From Treponema denticola ATCC 35405 (GTDB lineage: Bacteria; Spirochaetota; Spirochaetia; Treponematales; Treponemataceae), in assembly GCF_000008185.1 (NCBI RefSeq), contig NC_002967.9, positions 434,001-498,000 on the forward strand: DNA of 64,000 bases, given 5' to 3'. The notes beneath the pieces are model-generated. The model saw nothing but the letters and a program-made list of their open reading frames with translations, had not been told where the DNA came from and searched no databases. The translations under genes were made by a program, and so were the position numbers. This document shows positions 60,902-64,000 of the stretch, piece by piece (positions within the stretch are counted from its first letter, which is position 1; every line of letters starts with the position of its first letter).

Positions 60902-61144
60902 TAAATTTTCAATCCTTTAACCGCTTGAAAGTTTATCACAAAGACGGGAAAAAATCAATTAAAGGGGAAAGTTGCCGGCAGGGACAGCTGGGGGTCGGTA
61001 TTTAACCGCAGGGGGCGCAAAGAACGCAAAGAATTTTTTGAGATGCGAAAAACTGTCGGATTGGTTTTGTATACCTGTATAAATTAAAATACGTCTGGCA
61101 AAGCAAAATCATAAACATCTATTATATCGACACCATAATATTGA
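60902..61144. other. Intergenic region without gene
   Basis: I see no open frame of interest here. It contains a relatively GC-rich piece (about 60965-61020) with the phrase GCAAAGAACGCAAAGAA, which looks like a decayed interspersed repeat, and then AT-rich DNA. Confidence 0.4.
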
Positions 61145-61190
61145 CAAGCGTCTGCATACATTACAGAACTTTTGTGTATGCAGACGCTTG
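61145..61190 (-). terminator. Perfect 16-bp hairpin after the outer-membrane-like gene
   Basis: CAAGCGTCTGCATACA (61145-61160) pairs perfectly with TGTATGCAGACGCTTG (61175-61190) around a 14-base loop, starting 4 bases past the stop at 61194 on the minus strand. The downstream flank is only moderately T-rich, so termination is likely but not certain. Confidence 0.7.
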
Positions 61191-61193
61191 ATG

Positions 61194-61913
61194 TTAAAGT
61201 TTAAATGTAGGACCTATCTTAAATGTAAAAACATTAACAAATGCAGGCGTTTCGGGGCCGTAACCTGTACCTAAATATGGTAAAGGCGACTTATCGTTAT
61301 ACCACTGCCAGCCGGCGCAAAAACTATTCAAAAAACTGACATTTATGCCAATTTTATCAGTGAAATAATAACTTGCGCTAAAATATAATGGAATTCCAAA
61401 ATTAGCCGTTTTTAAGGAAACATTAATATTTGGTACTGTAATACCTGATGTCGATATTTCTTTTATCGTATTTACTCCACCGCCAAGAGTTAATCCGGAA
61501 GCAAAAGTTAAATATAAATTGGGAACACCCTTATATGTGTATCCAAATAAAAAATTTCCTTGTGCAACAGCTCCTCCGCCGATTTTAGCTTTGGCTTTGA
61601 AGTTCAAGACCTCCGTATCCCTTACAAATTCTTTGTAATTTGCATTAACATTCCCGATAAACAAAGCATCAACTGAAAACAAAAAGGTGAAACCTTTTTC
61701 CTTTACTGTGCCGAGTAATATTCCGAAATTCATTGGCGTCCATGACAGTGAGCTCTTCTCTTTATGTGAGAGACCTCCTATGTATACGGTTGGAGGGAAT
61801 ACATCTGTAGAGAATACATTCGAAGCTCCTAATGTAGGGCTGATTACGAATTCTGCAAAACTATTTACAGAAATAAACAACATACAGAAAAAAACAATAA
61901 TCATTTTTTTCAT
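61194..61913 (-). CDS. Putative outer membrane beta-barrel protein
   Basis: 239 residues. The signal peptide is clear (MKKMIIVFFCMLFISVNSFA). The mature part alternates polar and hydrophobic residues, is rich in Gly and aromatics, and ends in Phe-Lys-Leu, as small outer membrane barrels often do (FTFKIGPTFKL). It ends directly before a strong hairpin. I recognise no named family; the barrel call is from composition and periodicity. Confidence 0.6.
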   Translation of the reverse strand: MKKMIIVFFCMLFISVNSFAEFVISPTLGASNVFSTDVFPPTVYIGGLSHKEKSSLSWTPMNFGILLGTVKEKGFTFLFSVDALFIGNVNANYKEFVRDTEVLNFKAKAKIGGGAVAQGNFLFGYTYKGVPNLYLTFASGLTLGGGVNTIKEISTSGITVPNINVSLKTANFGIPLYFSASYYFTDKIGINVSFLNSFCAGWQWYNDKSPLPYLGTGYGPETPAFVNVFTFKIGPTFKL

Positions 61914-62049
61914 AGTCTAAACCTTCCTTTTTGCAATACCTTTTTACATTGCAATTATTTTTTTGTTGAAAATGTTAAATTGGTTCTGTACACCTGTCTT
62001 TAAACAGGTCAATCTAACTATATTTATGATAATATCATACTATATTTCA

Positions 62050-62077
62050 TTGTGTCAATACTATATTTAGTTAAAAT
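62050..62077 (+). promoter_or_regulatory. Promoter of the XRE regulator, possibly driving leaderless mRNA
   Basis: TTGTGT (62050-62055), a 16-base spacer and TAAAAT (62072-62077) lie only 4-8 bases before the ATGs at 62081 and 62085. No ribosome binding site is present between them, which suggests leaderless translation. A similar segment recurs at 63902-63962. Confidence 0.4.
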
Positions 62078-62084
62078 ATTATGA

Positions 62085-62366
62085 ATGAGTGTGTTTCTAA
62101 GAGAACAACAAAATCTTGTTATCAATAGACTTCGTAAAGAAAGAGAAAAAGCAGGTTTATCCCAGTTGGAATTGGCTTTGCGGGCGGATATTTCCCAAAA
62201 TATGATAAATTATATTGAAACGGGTAAAAGGACTCCCAGCCTTGATACTCTTTTAAAAATTTGTCATGCTCTGAATATAAATCCTGCTGTTCTTTTTTCC
62301 GATACGGAAGAAGAAAAGGAAAAAGCAAAAAAGCAGGTTCTTGATATCATACAAAGATGGATGTAG
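62085..62366 (+). CDS. XRE family transcriptional regulator
   Basis: 93 residues. The HTH_3 domain covers ~8-68: LRKEREKAGLSQLELALRAD, then ISQNMINYIETGKRTPSLDT, a textbook XRE pattern. A short charged tail ends in QRWM. Small stand-alone XRE proteins of this kind often act as antitoxin or autoregulator; no toxin gene is adjacent. The start follows a -10 element almost directly. Confidence 0.85.
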   Translation: MSVFLREQQNLVINRLRKEREKAGLSQLELALRADISQNMINYIETGKRTPSLDTLLKICHALNINPAVLFSDTEEEKEKAKKQVLDIIQRWM

Positions 62367-62441
62367 GCTGCGCTTCAGGTTCATATTGATTTCTTTTGCC
62401 ACTCGGTATGCAGAAATACCCATCACATCTACTTTAATTAA

Positions 62442-62474
62442 AGAGCCTAAGCTATTAATTGGGGTTTAGGCTCT
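62442..62474 (-). terminator. Hairpin at the end of the small hypothetical gene
   Basis: AGAGCCTAA (62442-62450) pairs with TTAGGCTCT (62466-62474). It overlaps the stop of the gene at 62466-62735 and is followed on the minus strand by a short T-rich stretch. Confidence 0.6.
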
Positions 62475-62735
62475 AATCTTAAATACCTCGATATTTGGAA
62501 AATCTTTTACATCATAATACGGTTCTTCATTTTCCCATAATTGATGAAATCTTAAAATATGAATATGATTTTCATATGCCTCTAATTGTGTTTTATCAGA
62601 TACTTTATCCAATGAATTTATCATTGAATCTTGAGTTTTTAAAAATATATATTCATTATTTTCAGAATCCATTGCTGTATAAAATTTCGGGAAGAGAATA
62701 TCTTGTAATTCGATAATAGTCTTAAAACAATTCAT
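62466..62735 (-). CDS. Small hypothetical protein
   Basis: 89 residues, soluble, no signal peptide, many acidic and aromatic residues (YENHIHILRFHQLWENEE). I recognise no family. An A-rich region with AAAAAGAT precedes the ATG as a weak ribosome binding site. A hairpin at its end supports it as a real transcription unit. It might be an immunity-type protein of a contact or exported system, which is speculation. Confidence 0.45.
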   Translation of the reverse strand: MNCFKTIIELQDILFPKFYTAMDSENNEYIFLKTQDSMINSLDKVSDKTQLEAYENHIHILRFHQLWENEEPYYDVKDFPNIEVFKIRA

Positions 62736-62778
62736 ATCTTTTTATAAAGCCTCGCATCCCAGCTTTGAAGGTCGCTTA

Positions 62779-63813
62779 CTATTTAATTTGTATTTCTGCA
62801 ATACAAGTATCGGAATAACGGTTTCCTTTATATAATTCTACAGTTTGAATATAGATGTCGGAAGAAAGCGGAATACCAAAAAATACGAAGTCTTTTGAAT
62901 GCACATCTTTTAACTCAAAAATCTTATCATTAATATACATTTCTCTTATACGGTTATTACTTTCATATAAATTAGAACTTTTTACAAACCCATTTATTAT
63001 GCCGACTCGTTTTATTTTTTTATCACTAAATATTGAAATAGTAATTTCATTATCTTCGGTGTTTTCTACATAAGCTGTTTCAGGATTTTTATCGAATGCA
63101 TTTTGAATTGTATACATAAACGGACATTTTTCATCAATCAATGTTCTTCCACAACTTACAGATTTATAGTCTTTCAATTCTACTTGCACTATACTACCTG
63201 CCTTACTATAGTTTTTTTCTATTGTTTTAAGAATATCCGACAATTTATAAAAATATGCTTTTCCATCTCCCGACACTTCAACAGTTGATTCGGAATCGCT
63301 TTCCCCATCATCATAGGACTCGGTTTTGTCTTTTGTTTTATGCATTATAATTTCAAAATCGTCATCCTCTTGAATGACAGAATAATTTGAATATATATTT
63401 TCTTCAGCAACGTGAATCGTTTCCTCTATCAAATGTGCTTCATGTAAATAAGAAGAACCCAAGACATAAAGTTTGTTTTTGTATGCAAGACAAAAAATCT
63501 GCAAATAGTTAAAAACAAAAGTTCCATACGAGTGATTATCGGTAAATAAAAACCTATAAAAAACAAATGAATTATGGACTTCCTTATAAATACCATGTTC
63601 TACCAAAGAAGAGTCTGAAAAAATATGAAATTTATTTGCAAAAGCAAGCACCTCCGAATAGGAATCTTTTATTATAGATTCCCTTTCTTTTGAGATTTTT
63701 TGAATTGCCTGATAGTTTTCACCAAAAAGGATTCTTCGCTCGTCATAACTTTGTGAAAATAAATTCATACACAAAAATCCAATCAATAAGATTGATAAAC
63801 AATTCTTTTTCAT
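62779..63813 (-). CDS. Exported protein with C-terminal NADase-type glycan-binding-like domain
   Basis: 344 residues. A signal peptide (ISILLIGFLCMNLFS-like core) is cut near residue 20. The middle is acidic (DDGESDSESTVE near 170). The C-terminal ~150 residues have the pattern NAFDKNPETAYVE, then KRVGIINGFVKS and REMYIN. This matches the discoidin-like, NADase-type glycan-binding domain seen in several treponemal exported proteins. The function is unknown. The segment upstream of its start (63814-64000) is AT-rich and contains the repeat at 63902. Confidence 0.6.
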   Translation of the reverse strand: MKKNCLSILLIGFLCMNLFSQSYDERRILFGENYQAIQKISKERESIIKDSYSEVLAFANKFHIFSDSSLVEHGIYKEVHNSFVFYRFLFTDNHSYGTFVFNYLQIFCLAYKNKLYVLGSSYLHEAHLIEETIHVAEENIYSNYSVIQEDDDFEIIMHKTKDKTESYDDGESDSESTVEVSGDGKAYFYKLSDILKTIEKNYSKAGSIVQVELKDYKSVSCGRTLIDEKCPFMYTIQNAFDKNPETAYVENTEDNEITISIFSDKKIKRVGIINGFVKSSNLYESNNRIREMYINDKIFELKDVHSKDFVFFGIPLSSDIYIQTVELYKGNRYSDTCIAEIQIK

Positions 63814-63901
63814 TTTTCCTCTTCCGGCAATAGTTTGTTTTTCTACTAAAATGTCTATATTTCAAAATTTCAAACAAGCAGCTCACCGAGCTGTTCATAT
63901 A

Positions 63902-63962
63902 ACTATATTTATATCATGCTATTTTTCTTGTGTCAACATTATATTTAATTAAAATATAATGA
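63902..63962. repeat. Second copy of the XRE promoter-type segment
   Basis: The sequence with ACTATATTTATATCAT, CTTGTGTCAACATTATATTT and AATTAAAATATAATGAA closely follows 62019-62084. It may precede another gene beyond the window's end. Confidence 0.5.
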
Positions 63963-64000
63963 AATTTTACTCAATGAGCCTTTTATAGCCTCCATTGAAT

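Noticed and set aside
60965-61020. Possible structured RNA in the GC-rich intergenic stretch
   Set aside because: No stable long stem or conserved riboswitch signature is visible; it looks like a degenerate interspersed repeat.

Overview
The window is low-GC DNA from an oral-type treponeme, most likely Treponema denticola or a close relative. The strongest pointer is a 543-residue Treponema major outer sheath protein (msp) gene at 21610-23241. Many lipoproteins with spirochete-style lipoboxes, CHASE2-type cyclases and an anaerobic metabolism (2-hydroxyacyl-CoA dehydratase-like proteins, NfnAB, rubrerythrin) agree with this. I see no rRNA, tRNA, CRISPR array or complete insertion sequence.

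Layout, left part. 1-3.4 kb holds small hypothetical genes, a DUF6884-like/GIY-YIG-like pair and a fused ABC exporter. 3.4-9.1 kb holds an orphan iron-type solute-binding protein, then a locus of 2-hydroxyacyl-CoA dehydratase-type genes: an activase, two double-cubane-cluster-type proteins, a half-length homologue and two DUF3343 proteins. 9.3-16.9 kb holds a TetR regulator divergent from a peptide ABC transporter operon that ends in an M14 carboxypeptidase. The operon has a near-consensus promoter with a perfect 16-bp palindrome at its expected start. 17-20.3 kb holds a LysR regulator and a class III cyclase. 20.3-25 kb is msp flanked by an Rpn-type nuclease, an AAA-ATPase-like protein and hairpin repeats. 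25-27.5 kb encodes NfnAB. 27.7-31.2 kb encodes an SH3-like protein, an M48 lipoprotein protease and a CHASE2 cyclase.

The most unusual region is 31.2-54.9 kb. It contains a C39 peptidase-containing ABC exporter, an HlyD-type adaptor and a TolC-type outer membrane protein. Next to these are three large (~600-residue design) proteins, one of them broken, and one LysM protein, all beginning with bacteriocin-type double-glycine leaders. Such leaders are normally found on small peptides. The large proteins carry a Cys...His arrangement resembling papain-like (NlpC/P60, CHAP, amidase) cell-wall hydrolases. Each is preceded by the same class of lipoprotein with a 3-nt gap or a short overlap, which suggests hydrolase/immunity pairs. 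Around them is an array of eight lipoprotein genes sharing a signal-peptide cassette and, in four places, a repeated promoter. A minus-strand array of TPR lipoproteins follows. Two of these are interrupted at the same dnaX-like A AAA AAG heptamer in the correct phase for -1 frameshifting. The region shows repeated duplication and decay: a 1,053-bp apparently identical 3' block, an in-frame internal deletion with a stop at the junction, an A10 tract breaking one lipoprotein gene, and a 3'-end remnant of a fourth TPR gene.

The right part (55-64 kb) is mostly housekeeping: rubrerythrin, a RecQ-type helicase, RecO, a HEAT-repeat exported protein and Tgt. It ends with an outer-membrane-like protein, a possibly leaderless XRE regulator and two hypothetical genes. 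No gene-free stretch exceeds 300 bases. All functional calls come from reading the sequence; no database search was run.
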